Below are positions 1 to 7,119 of a stretch of DNA of 20,177 bases, piece by piece. The notes under the pieces were generated by a model, which was not told where the DNA came from, made no database searches, and saw only the letters and a program-made list of their open reading frames with translations. Every line of letters starts with the position of its first letter. Positions within the stretch are counted from its first letter, which is position 1. The stretch lies in NCBI GenBank assembly GCA_937916355.1, contig CALFTM010000093.1:1-20177 (forward strand), in the 5' to 3' direction. Origin of the DNA: an uncultured Bacteroidales bacterium (GTDB taxonomy: Bacteria; Bacteroidota; Bacteroidia; Bacteroidales; Paludibacteraceae). The position numbers were made by a program, and so were the translations under genes.

Positions 1-452
1 ACATTCATCAGGCACTTGCGGCCGAAGGTCATGCGGTCAGCGTAGTCCTTGTTAGCCTGCAGCTTTGCTTCGATGTAGGAAGCGTAGTCCAGCAGCAGGT
101 AGTACTGGTCGCCGTTCAGCAGCTGGTTGAACAGGCCGTCGGGAGAGGAATCGTACAGCCACAGCCAGACCACGGACAGGGCAACACCGGATGCCACGCC
201 GGGCAGGTAATACATGGCCTTGAAAACGGACTGGGTCTTCTTCTTGAAGGGCAGGATCATAACTGCCACGGAGAAGGAGATCAGCAGGGACAGGGGCACA
301 ACGATGGCCGTATAGACCAGGGTGTTCCATGCAGCCTTGTAGAACAGGTTGAACTTGGAATACTTCAGGGTATCCACATAGTTCTTCAGGCCCACATATT
401 CGGAGCCGAAGGGCTTATAGTTGAAGAAGCTGGTGGAATATTTATTAAACCA
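1..452 (-). CDS. Sugar ABC transporter permease, MalF/UgpA type, internal fragment (probably foreign DNA)
   Basis: Inner-membrane permease subunit of a binding-protein-dependent sugar importer; the family pairs with a second permease, an ATPase and a solute-binding protein. The minus-strand frame is open off the left edge, so the C-terminal half, including the EAA loop, is missing. Visible landmarks are SFFNYKPFGSEYVGLKNY, the typical segment before the permease core, then a hydrophobic stretch with NTLVYTAIVVPLSLLISF, then a second with YLPGVASGVALSVVWLWLYD. These match family order. Codons almost always end in C or G (CTG, AAG, TCC, GTG), unlike every other gene here, and resemble Clostridia/Oscillospiraceae. 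Upstream of about 440-452 the composition turns AT-rich and no convincing N-terminus follows, although the frame stays open to 533. Family identification is solid; the exact junction and foreign origin are inferred. Confidence 0.78.
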
Positions 453-578
453 GATGGAACTAGATATACATATAACCGCGAAGATGTTTATAATCGTGAA
501 GGCTATATCATTACTAATAGAAAAGAAAATATATTAACATATAATATTGAGCTAAACGCTCTTATTCTCGGACTGTAA
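453..578 (+). pseudogene. C-terminal tail of a truncated unidentified protein
   Basis: Immediately right of the composition break, a plus-strand frame reads about 41 codons to a TAA at 576-578. It begins DGTRYTYNREDVYNREG and ends YNIELNALILGL. The balanced charged/aromatic composition and AT-rich codons look like real coding sequence from the Bacteroidales side. No start codon or upstream part exists here because the frame runs into the GC-rich segment. I do not recognise the family. The stop codon lies inside the left arm of an inverted repeat (570-588). It could be the end of a gene cut off by a misassembly or rearrangement, or a chance open frame. Confidence 0.4.
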
Positions 579-737
579 AATCCGCCAAATTTTTCAAACG
601 AGAGAATAAGCGATGCGGGAGGTTCACGTCATGTGGCGTGGATTGTTTCGTGCTTATTTTTCGTTTTCGGTTCTTGGCGGAGCCTACAGTCCAAAATAAG
701 CAAACAACGAACGGTTCACGCTTTTTTGTTTGCTTAT
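557..737. repeat. Cluster of interleaved inverted repeats
   Basis: Four inverted-repeat pairs overlap in this gene-free stretch. CTTATTCTC (561-569) pairs with GAGAATAAG (602-610). GGACTGTAaaaTCCGCCAA (570-588) pairs with 674-692, with 8+8 matching bases around a 3-base mismatch. TGCTTATTTT (651-660) pairs with AAAATAAGCA (693-702). ATAAGCAAACAA (696-707) pairs perfectly with TTGTTTGCTTAT (726-737). GGTTCACG also occurs directly at 621-628 and 713-720. The motif family (AATAAGC/GCTTATT) recurs in several arms. The last hairpin could act as a transcription stop upstream of the GTPase genes. The whole could also be a degenerate small mobile element or structured RNA. The repeats are directly visible; their function is not known. 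Confidence 0.6.
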
Positions 738-812
738 CAGAATAAATTGTTTGCTCAGCGGAGAAACCTGAAAATCCGAAAAGAGTAGGGAAAATTCTTA
801 AATTTATTTGTC

Positions 813-1754
813 ATGAAAAAAAATGAAGAAATTAAAGAGCTTGTAGAGAAATTAAAAGAAGCAGGTATTTCCTTGACAGAGGATCAAGTGGCTCAATTAG
901 CAGGGATATTAGAGAAAGATTTTTCCTATGTCCCTAAAATAGGTGTCTTCGGTAAGACAGGTGCGGGGAAATCAAGTTTTGTAAATGCTATTTTTGGGCA
1001 AGATGTTTGTCCAGTAAGTGATGTGGAGGCTTGTACGAGAGAGTTACAAGAGGCAAACGTTGGAGGAATCATTCTTGTCGATTGTCCGGGAATTGCGGAG
1101 TCAGCCGAAAGAGACGAAGAGTATAAAAAATTGTATGTAGAGTTGATTCCGAAATTGGATGCCATTATTTGGGTGCTGAAAGGAGATGATCGTAGCTATG
1201 GTCCAGATCTCGAATTTTATGAGTTAATAAAACATTGCTTTAAGACAGAAGATGGAAAAAATGCTCCGGTTTTCTTCGCACTTAATCAAGTGGATAAAAT
1301 AGACCCTTTTAGAGAGTGGAATGAGAAAGACTGCGAGCCTGGAGATAATCAAAGAAAAAATATAGAAAAAAAAGTTTCTCATGTTGCAGGATTGTTCAAA
1401 ACAGATGAAAATCACGTCGTCCCAATATCTTCGTCTGAGAGATATAATTTGCCAAAACTTGTTGGTGCGTTAGTAAATTCGCTTCCTGCAAATAAAGCAT
1501 TGATTGTTTTATCGCCAATTTCTGAAACAACAAATAAAAAGGGTAGTTCTTTAGAAAAAAGTGAAGTTGGAAAAATTAGAGAAAAAACAAAAGACGGTTA
1601 TATTGAAGGCTTCTGGAAAAAGGCCAAGAAATTTTGGAAAGAAAATAAAGAAACAATAAAGACAGTTGCTAAAGTTGTTGTATCTACTTTGCTCCCTACA
1701 ATTGCAAAAAAATATCCTGTTTTGGGGAAAATCTGCAAAAGGTGGCCATGGTAA
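813..1754 (+). CDS. Small P-loop GTPase of Era/YeeP (YfjP)-like type with basic amphipathic C-terminal tail
   Basis: A 313-residue GTPase with every G motif visible: G1 GKTGAGKSS (47-55), a G2 threonine in VEACT (about 75), G3 DCPG (90-93), G4 NQVDK (158-162) and G5 ISSSE (205-209). The short domain architecture resembles the TRAFAC/Era-like GTPases often annotated YeeP/YfjP, or IRG-like. Residues 1-40 form a charged helical segment. After the G domain comes a lysine-rich linker, then a Trp/Lys-rich stretch (267-280) and a hydrophobic helix (about 282-298), ending KRWPW. This suggests a membrane-associating tail, but no clear full transmembrane span. The next gene starts before this stop, so they are probably co-translated. 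The cellular role is unknown. The G domain is certain; a defence or membrane role is inference. Confidence 0.85.
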   Translation: MKKNEEIKELVEKLKEAGISLTEDQVAQLAGILEKDFSYVPKIGVFGKTGAGKSSFVNAIFGQDVCPVSDVEACTRELQEANVGGIILVDCPGIAESAERDEEYKKLYVELIPKLDAIIWVLKGDDRSYGPDLEFYELIKHCFKTEDGKNAPVFFALNQVDKIDPFREWNEKDCEPGDNQRKNIEKKVSHVAGLFKTDENHVVPISSSERYNLPKLVGALVNSLPANKALIVLSPISETTNKKGSSLEKSEVGKIREKTKDGYIEGFWKKAKKFWKENKETIKTVAKVVVSTLLPTIAKKYPVLGKICKRWPW

Positions 1755-2545
1755 AAGAAAAACTAACAATGAAAATCATCAAGAGCATGTCTCTTGATGA
1801 TTTTCGAAAAATAACGTGGATAAAACTTTTGAAAGAGCATTATGGAGCCATTGTGAAAAAAATAAAAAACAATAAGTCTTACCAATGGGAGCAAGATGGT
1901 AGAGTGGTTTTCCGTGTTAATGTTCTTTTTATTGGTCAGACAGGAACGGGAAAGTCTTCTACAATAAATAGGATAATTGGAAAGAAATATATGTTGACGA
2001 GTCATGTTGAGTGCTGTACAAAAGAAGTGTCTTGTGTTGAATATGAGTTAGGTGGTAGTTGTTACCTGTGTTTTTGTGATATGCCGGGTATTGGAGAAGG
2101 TAGGGAAGTAGACAAAGCGTATGTAAAATGGTACAAAGAGATGGTGTCAAAATCTGAATGTGTCGTTTATTTGATGAGGGCGGATAAAAGAGATTATAGG
2201 GTAGATTTAGAAATGTTTAACCGGCTGAAAAGGATGGGGGCAAAAAAGAAGATTATAGTAGTCCTTAATTGCATTGATAAACTACCTCCTTCAAATAGAG
2301 ATTTCCCATTTCAACTGTCAGAAGCACAAATGGCTAATCTTAATGAAAAAATTTCGGATGTTTGTGGTGTTTTTAAACTTTCTTCTGACAAGGTAGTCCC
2401 TATTTCGGCAAATGAGAACTACAAAATCAAGGAGTTGAAACAAAAAATTAGTGAAACTTTGTTGCTGCGTTTGGGACTACAACCGACAACACCAATAAAA
2501 CTCCTCCCTAAATTTTTCAGCAATGTCAACTTCTTCGGAAAATAG
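1742..2545 (+). CDS. Second small P-loop GTPase, paralogous partner of the upstream gene
   Basis: A 267-residue GTPase with G1 GQTGTGKSS (65-73), G2 threonine in VECCT (93), G3 DMPG (113-116), G4 NCIDK (176-180) and G5 ISANE (221-225). It shares the upstream protein's unusual signatures: a VE-x-C-T-x-E switch region, an R-x-Y-x-x-DLE stretch after the third motif, and a KVVPIS-like approach to G5. The two are therefore paralogues, not merely two GTPases. It lacks the long basic tail. Starts at 1742, 1748 (ATGG overlapping the upstream TAA) or 1769 are all possible, and the first two imply translational coupling. The last ~23 codons overlap the convergent ispE gene by 69 bases. The protein has many cysteines (SCYLCFC, ECC). 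Function is unknown; heterodimerisation with the neighbour is a reasonable inference. Confidence 0.85.
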   Translation: MAMVKEKLTMKIIKSMSLDDFRKITWIKLLKEHYGAIVKKIKNNKSYQWEQDGRVVFRVNVLFIGQTGTGKSSTINRIIGKKYMLTSHVECCTKEVSCVEYELGGSCYLCFCDMPGIGEGREVDKAYVKWYKEMVSKSECVVYLMRADKRDYRVDLEMFNRLKRMGAKKKIIVVLNCIDKLPPSNRDFPFQLSEAQMANLNEKISDVCGVFKLSSDKVVPISANENYKIKELKQKISETLLLRLGLQPTTPIKLLPKFFSNVNFFGK

Positions 2546-3283
2546 TCCGAAGACGGATGAGCCAGAGCCTGTCATAGAGGCGTAGTCAGCTCCCAGTTTG
2601 TACAATTTTTCCTTTATATCAGCCACTTTCGGATGTTGCGGGAAGACGCTCGCTTCAAAATCATTTTGGATATTACCCCTCCATTCATTGATGGGACGAT
2701 GGATGATCTCCTTGATTGATACTTTCGGTCTTTGAGGATGGATGTTGGCGTATGCCTCCTTGGTTGAAATGTGGTCGTCTGGTTTCACCAACACTAAAAA
2801 CTTCCCTTTCAGATTGAGTTCGATTGGTTCTAATATCTCTCCGATACCTGTGACGTAGGAGGGGGTGTTGTCAATGAAAAAAGAGCAGTCAGCACCGATT
2901 TTCGCAGCCATCTGCTTCAAAAGTCCACTATTTAAATTCAGTTTGAATAACTCATTCAATGCTTTGAGGGTAAATGCAGCATCTGCAGATCCTCCACCGA
3001 TGCCTGCTCCGAAAGGGATGATCTTTTCCAAATGAATCTCCACGGGAGGTAGGTCATACTCATCTTTCATCAGCCGATAGGCTTTCATGATGAGGTTGTC
3101 GTTAGAATCTCCATCAATTGGAATCCCAGAAAGATGCAAGGTTGTCTCCTCGGCTTCTACGACTTCCAAAACATCACAGAGAGGGATGGGAAAGAACACA
3201 CTTTCGATGTTGTGATAATTGTCCGGACGTTTTTCAATGATGTTTAGTCCGATATTTATTTTGGCATTTGGGAAAAGTATCAT
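2477..3283 (-). CDS. ispE: 4-diphosphocytidyl-2-C-methyl-D-erythritol kinase
   Basis: Cytosolic GHMP kinase that phosphorylates the 2-hydroxyl of CDP-methylerythritol in the MEP pathway to IPP and DMAPP. At 268 residues it is normal length for Bacteroidetes. Visible motifs are the N-terminal FPNAKINIGLNI with the substrate-binding lysine, KRPDNYHNIESVF, the glycine-rich ATP loop PFGAGIGGGSADAAF (90-104), the KIGADCSFF segment, and the C-terminal GHMP motif MTGSGSSVFGLF. The ending FYWCCRL matches the F-x-W-type ends usual in this family, so the gene appears intact despite the 69-base tail-to-tail overlap with the GTPase gene. It starts 11 bases after the stop of the secreted PCMD-type gene and is probably co-transcribed from the promoter at 4276-4284. 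Confidence 0.95.
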   Translation of the reverse strand: MILFPNAKINIGLNIIEKRPDNYHNIESVFFPIPLCDVLEVVEAEETTLHLSGIPIDGDSNDNLIMKAYRLMKDEYDLPPVEIHLEKIIPFGAGIGGGSADAAFTLKALNELFKLNLNSGLLKQMAAKIGADCSFFIDNTPSYVTGIGEILEPIELNLKGKFLVLVKPDDHISTKEAYANIHPQRPKVSIKEIIHRPINEWRGNIQNDFEASVFPQHPKVADIKEKLYKLGADYASMTGSGSSVFGLFSEEVDIAEKFREEFYWCCRL

Positions 3284-3294
3284 CGGATATAATT

Positions 3295-4251
3295 TTATTC
3301 AATGAATTCAACGTTGTCAATCCAAAGGCAATCGCCAATCGCACCTACATACGCACCACCGAAACCGGATGCAAAGCGAATGATGATATGAGTGGGGGTT
3401 GCATCACCATCCCAGCCAACCTCGTCAACAGGAACATTTTCTCCCTTGGAGTTCAATCCGTAGATAGGGTATCCTTCGTAATTCAGATCCATGTAGTCTT
3501 GGAAATAGTCTTCTTTGGATATGTCTCCGTAGTTGATTTTTAGTTCGTAACCATTCACCCAGTCGGTGGATTGTGTGATGCGGATGTAAGCTGTACCTAC
3601 ACGGTGGCATTTGATGTTTCCCTTCTCATCTTCCCACCTTTTTTGTAGGAATACGCTGATTTCCGCCGCATTCGCACCTTCCACGTCGCTTTTGCTCAAT
3701 GCTGACGCTTTGATTCTTTTGCCTCCTGTTTTGGCTTTGTAATCGAATTTCATCGCCTTTATTCTTTTGGTGAATGGAACACCTTGTATCAATTTGGACA
3801 TCGGCGAGTTGATGTTTCTGATGGGTTCAATCAGTTGTCCTGTTATCAAGCTTCCCGTTGCGAGGGCGGTAACATGAATGACTCCCAAGACATAGACTTC
3901 CTCCAAAACGGTTTCCAAACGTGCGCAATAACCGTTTCCTCTCTTTTCGGGGAATACCGTGCTGCTTCCTTTTACGATACCCAATACATTCGCGTAGATG
4001 CTGGATGTCTCCCATGGAGAGTCTCCTTGCTTCCAAGCTTCCGCTTGTGTGCTTTTGCCGGGTTTCCCTACCTCAAAAATAGTTCTGACTTCACCTCCAA
4101 TCAGTCTGCTCTCCTTAATATCCCTTTGAAACCAGCTATCCATGTCAGAATAGGGGAGTGAGAACGATTGTTGGGCATGAACTGAGAAGTACAGCGCAAA
4201 CCACATAAAAATGAAGAGAAAAGCCCTTTTGTTCTTTATTGATAATTCCAT
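3295..4251 (-). CDS. Secreted PCMD (putative carbohydrate metabolism domain)-like protein
   Basis: A 318-residue exported protein. A signal peptide is evident: basic start KNKR, hydrophobic core FLFIFMWFALYFSV and probable cleavage HA|QQ after residue 26. There is no lipobox cysteine, so it is probably periplasmic or outer-surface soluble. The mature part contains VFPEKRGNGYCARLET, a GQLIEPIRNI stretch, a VPFTKRIKAMKFDYKAK segment and a C-terminal IDNVEF strand, resembling the Bacteroidetes PCMD family (beta-sandwich, possible carbohydrate binding). This assignment is by remembered pattern and is moderate. It is first in a probable two-gene unit with ispE, an odd partner, so the pairing may be merely positional. 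No T9SS C-terminal domain is seen. Role unknown. Confidence 0.62.
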   Translation of the reverse strand: MELSIKNKRAFLFIFMWFALYFSVHAQQSFSLPYSDMDSWFQRDIKESRLIGGEVRTIFEVGKPGKSTQAEAWKQGDSPWETSSIYANVLGIVKGSSTVFPEKRGNGYCARLETVLEEVYVLGVIHVTALATGSLITGQLIEPIRNINSPMSKLIQGVPFTKRIKAMKFDYKAKTGGKRIKASALSKSDVEGANAAEISVFLQKRWEDEKGNIKCHRVGTAYIRITQSTDWVNGYELKINYGDISKEDYFQDYMDLNYEGYPIYGLNSKGENVPVDEVGWDGDATPTHIIIRFASGFGGAYVGAIGDCLWIDNVEFIE

Positions 4252-4275
4252 TTTCCTTTTCTTAAATTTAACTCG

Positions 4276-4284
4276 GCAAATATA
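4276..4284 (-). promoter_or_regulatory. Bacteroidetes -7 promoter element for the PCMD-type gene and ispE
   Basis: On the minus strand this reads TATATTTGC, an exact match to the Bacteroidetes TAnnTTTG(C) -7 consensus, about 25 bases before the ATG at 4251. No clear -33 TTTG partner is seen. Its position in the only gap between two minus-strand units supports it. Confidence 0.6.
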
Positions 4285-4335
4285 GTGAATTTTTAAGTAA
4301 TTCCATCTTTTTGCTATTAGTATGATGAGAGAAAT

Positions 4336-5259
4336 TCATACCAGCCACCTTTCCAATTCCGCTACGGACATGTTTCGATGTTGTGCGTAACTCTTTTTTT
4401 GATCGTTCCCAATCTGACCAACCATGAAATAAAATGCTTGAGGGTGTGCGATATGCAATGCGCAGATGGAGGCGTTGGGTTTCATTGCTCCGTTTTCGGT
4501 AAGACGTATTCCGATGTCGTTGAGATTTAAGATCTTATCGGCTTCGAAAATCATGGATAGGTCGGGTATGGATGGATAGCCGAAAGCAGGTCGGATTCCC
4601 TTGGCGTGGGTAATGGGTGCATACCCCCAAAGCTCTTCTCCAATTTTTTCATGTAGCCAAACGGAGGTTGCCTCAGCCAGCCTGTCTGCAACACTTTTGA
4701 CGAGGAGTGATTTGTAGACATCGCCTTTTTGTAGAAGCTCCTCTGCCCATTGGTCTGCTCCATGCACGGTCAGTGCGAACATTCCGATGTAATCGTCTGT
4801 TGGAGCGATGAAGTCTGCAAGAGAAACAAAGCAGTCTGTTCGTTCCCCCAGATTTTGCTGTCGGAGCATAGGTAGAAAAAATTTCTTCATTCCATTTTCG
4901 AGGAGGACGATACCCTCGTCATTTCCGTTTGCTTCAGAGAAGAATACCATTGCGGAGATTTCAAATCTTTTTTCATCGAACCCAATCCGAAGAATTTCCT
5001 TTGCGTCTCGCAATAGATTATAGGCCTCTTGCGCTTTCAATTGTTCCTCTAAAGAGAATTTGCGCAACCATTTGATTCTACAAGCCTCGCAGTCACAGAG
5101 CGTCTCCAGCCCCTCATATTTCCCGTTGATCTTCCATGCGAGAAAGAGATAATGCCAATCGATCCGCTGCACGATGGGGAGCGGATCGACATGGTTCAAT
5201 ATTTTTTTTCCTAAAAAGGAGGGTTTTACAGGTTTATACATTTTGTACTTCATGCACAT
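4336..5259 (-). CDS. Stand-alone cobalamin-dependent methionine synthase reactivation domain protein
   Basis: Corresponds to the C-terminal activation module of MetH, which binds S-adenosylmethionine and positions it for reductive methylation of oxidised cob(II)alamin. It aligns almost end to end: RIDWHYLFLAWKINGKY (32-48), FFLPMLRQQN, LADFIAPTDDYIGMFALT, KSVADRLAEATSVWLHEKI, the AdoMet-binding GIRPAFGYPSIPD (221-233), IRLTENGAMKPNAS, and the final NMSVAELERWLV. The catalytic, folate and B12 domains of full MetH are absent. It therefore presumably serves a MetH encoded elsewhere without this module, as in the known split arrangement of Thermotoga. The start is uncertain: ATGs at 5259, 5253 and 5241 all overlap the upstream symporter gene, indicating translational coupling. 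The family match is strong; the split-enzyme partner is inferred. Confidence 0.9.
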   Translation of the reverse strand: MCMKYKMYKPVKPSFLGKKILNHVDPLPIVQRIDWHYLFLAWKINGKYEGLETLCDCEACRIKWLRKFSLEEQLKAQEAYNLLRDAKEILRIGFDEKRFEISAMVFFSEANGNDEGIVLLENGMKKFFLPMLRQQNLGERTDCFVSLADFIAPTDDYIGMFALTVHGADQWAEELLQKGDVYKSLLVKSVADRLAEATSVWLHEKIGEELWGYAPITHAKGIRPAFGYPSIPDLSMIFEADKILNLNDIGIRLTENGAMKPNASICALHIAHPQAFYFMVGQIGNDQKKSYAQHRNMSVAELERWLV

Positions 5260-6886
5260 CCTTTCCTCTTCTGAATTTCAGTTCGGAAGTGATGTTATCC
5301 ATCTTTTCTTGAGAGAGTGGGTAGAGTGTCATCAAGCCCGCTGCAACAACAACGATGATAGCCGGAATCCAGCTCATCAATTGGATGATACCCGGCACTG
5401 CTTCTTGGATAGCAACAGAATCCAGACCGTCGTATCCATAGACTTTCAACACCCAACCGATGATAGCTCCGGCAATTCCTCCTCCAAGTTTGGTTGCGAA
5501 AGAGCCTGCAGAGTAGATCAATCCGGTGGCGCGTCTGCCATTGACGTATTCAGAATAGTCGGCAGTATCTCCCAACATCGTGAAGAATAGCGTTGGTAAA
5601 ATTGCGGCAAAACATTCAGAAATAGAACCGATTGCAAAAATACCAACGATGTCTTGAGGTCCACAGAATGCCAAAAACGAGTTGATAATACCTGTGGCAA
5701 GCAGAGCTATAATAAAGAGGTTTTTCTTTCCGAAGCGGTTGCTTAGCGGTGCTGTGATGGCTGCTCCTATGATGGCTGCAATCATCAGTGCCACCATATA
5801 ACTACTTGCCAATATTTGGTCGTGGATATAGTGGGTGAAATAGATAACTGTTATTCCTTGTTTGGTGTTGTTGTAAATATTGAACAACAGACCAACCAAT
5901 AGGATAACCACCCATGGCTTATTTTTGAAAAGATCTATCAATTCGGTTTTTAAATTGCTCTCTTGTGTGGCAGGAGGAGTTACTCGTTCCCTTGTTCCAT
6001 AGAAGGTGATGAATAAGCAAATAATCAATACGATGGATAGGTAATAGATGGCTTTGCTATATCCCTGACTTTGGTCGATAATGGTAATTTTGGAAGCATC
6101 CAACTCTTTTTCTCCTTCTACAATAAATGAGTAAGGTTTGTTGGCCTCCATTTGGAAGCTTTTTCCAACGGTTGCAATATCCTCTTTCCCATTAATAATA
6201 GTGTCATTTCCAAAGATGAAAGTGGCAACATTATCTTTTGTCTTGATGTTTACGTTTTTCACATCATTGGGTGTTGAAACCACCACTTCGTAGCGTGTTG
6301 GGGAGTCCAATGGTTTAACATCTATGCTGGGATTGATGTTTCCAAAATAGGCAACCAAAAGTAGCAAAGAGCCTTGCACCACCATACCTCCGGCAAATGC
6401 ACCAATCATTCTGAAAGAGCCAATGCTGGTTCTCTCTTTATCGTCATCTGTCATTACTGCCATTAATGCACCGTACGGAATGTTGTTGGCTGTGTAGATG
6501 AGTGTGAAGAGGATGTAGGTTACGTAAGCGTAAACAATTTTCCATTGCAAGGACCAACCCGGATCGGTGAAAAGGAGGGATAGAATAACGCCCAAAGGAA
6601 CGGCTGTCCACAAAATCCACGGACGGAATTTTCCGTATTTTGAGTTGGTTCTGTCTCCGATGATTCCCATCGCTATGTCGCTAACACCATCTCCAAAACG
6701 GGCTACCATCATCAACATTCCAACGGTAGCTGGTGACAGACCAAATACATCTGTATAAAAGATGATTAAAAACGCAGCAACTCCTCTCCATGCGATATTC
6801 GCCGAGGCATCCCCCATCGCGTATGCGATTTTTTCATACAATGAAACCTTACTTTCCTTTATAAAGGAAGAAATCTTATTACTCAT
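5234..6886 (-). CDS. GPH-family (MFS) sodium/proton:sugar symporter with periplasmic insert
   Basis: A 550-residue inner-membrane transporter of the glycoside-pentoside-hexuronide:cation symporter family. Family signs are the start YEKIAYAMGDASANIAW, the loop RFGDGVSDIAMGIIGDRTNSKYGKFRPW (about 63-90), NNIPYGALMAVMTDDDKERT (134-153), and in the C-half the GDTADYSEYVNGRRATGLIYS segment. About 12 hydrophobic segments are recognisable. Between the fifth and sixth (about 183-275) is a ~90-residue hydrophilic, beta-looking stretch that, by topology, faces the periplasm; usual family members of 450-490 residues lack it. The substrate cannot be told from sequence. It overlaps the 5' end of the MetH-activation gene. 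The start at 6886 follows an A-rich leader. Confidence 0.88.
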   Translation of the reverse strand: MSNKISSFIKESKVSLYEKIAYAMGDASANIAWRGVAAFLIIFYTDVFGLSPATVGMLMMVARFGDGVSDIAMGIIGDRTNSKYGKFRPWILWTAVPLGVILSLLFTDPGWSLQWKIVYAYVTYILFTLIYTANNIPYGALMAVMTDDDKERTSIGSFRMIGAFAGGMVVQGSLLLLVAYFGNINPSIDVKPLDSPTRYEVVVSTPNDVKNVNIKTKDNVATFIFGNDTIINGKEDIATVGKSFQMEANKPYSFIVEGEKELDASKITIIDQSQGYSKAIYYLSIVLIICLFITFYGTRERVTPPATQESNLKTELIDLFKNKPWVVILLVGLLFNIYNNTKQGITVIYFTHYIHDQILASSYMVALMIAAIIGAAITAPLSNRFGKKNLFIIALLATGIINSFLAFCGPQDIVGIFAIGSISECFAAILPTLFFTMLGDTADYSEYVNGRRATGLIYSAGSFATKLGGGIAGAIIGWVLKVYGYDGLDSVAIQEAVPGIIQLMSWIPAIIVVVAAGLMTLYPLSQEKMDNITSELKFRRGKDVHEVQNV

Positions 6887-7074
6887 AAAAAAGTTTTTTT
6901 TATAAAATGTTCAATATTAGTGAGTTATGAAATATTTAAAATTTCTTAGGAAAACTTCTGCTAAAATAGGGATTTATTTTAACTCTTAAAACTAATTTTA
7001 TAGTTTTTTTTACATGTTAAGAATTTAACAAAGATTTAGTTGACCTATTTACATGCTATTCGGCATTTTTTTGC

Positions 7075-7083
7075 TACTTTTGC
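7075..7083 (+). promoter_or_regulatory. Bacteroidetes -7 promoter element for the CCA-enzyme transcription unit
   Basis: TACTTTTGC matches TAnnTTTGC exactly, 36 bases before the ATG at 7120. It lies in the 233-base divergent region (6887-7119) between the symporter and this gene. No convincing -33 box, and no matching element for the minus-strand symporter, was found in that AT-rich gap. Confidence 0.6.
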
Positions 7084-7119
7084 AGTTGTTTTTATCCTTT
7101 AATTTTTAAATAGGAGATA

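Noticed and set aside
1..452. Permease fragment as a genuine horizontally acquired transporter
   Set aside because: It is cut at the AT/GC break with no N-terminus, partner genes or mobile element at the joint; a misjoin is simpler.
3784..4161. 125-codon plus-strand open frame
   Set aside because: Opposite the secreted PCMD-type gene, which has a clear signal peptide and its own promoter.
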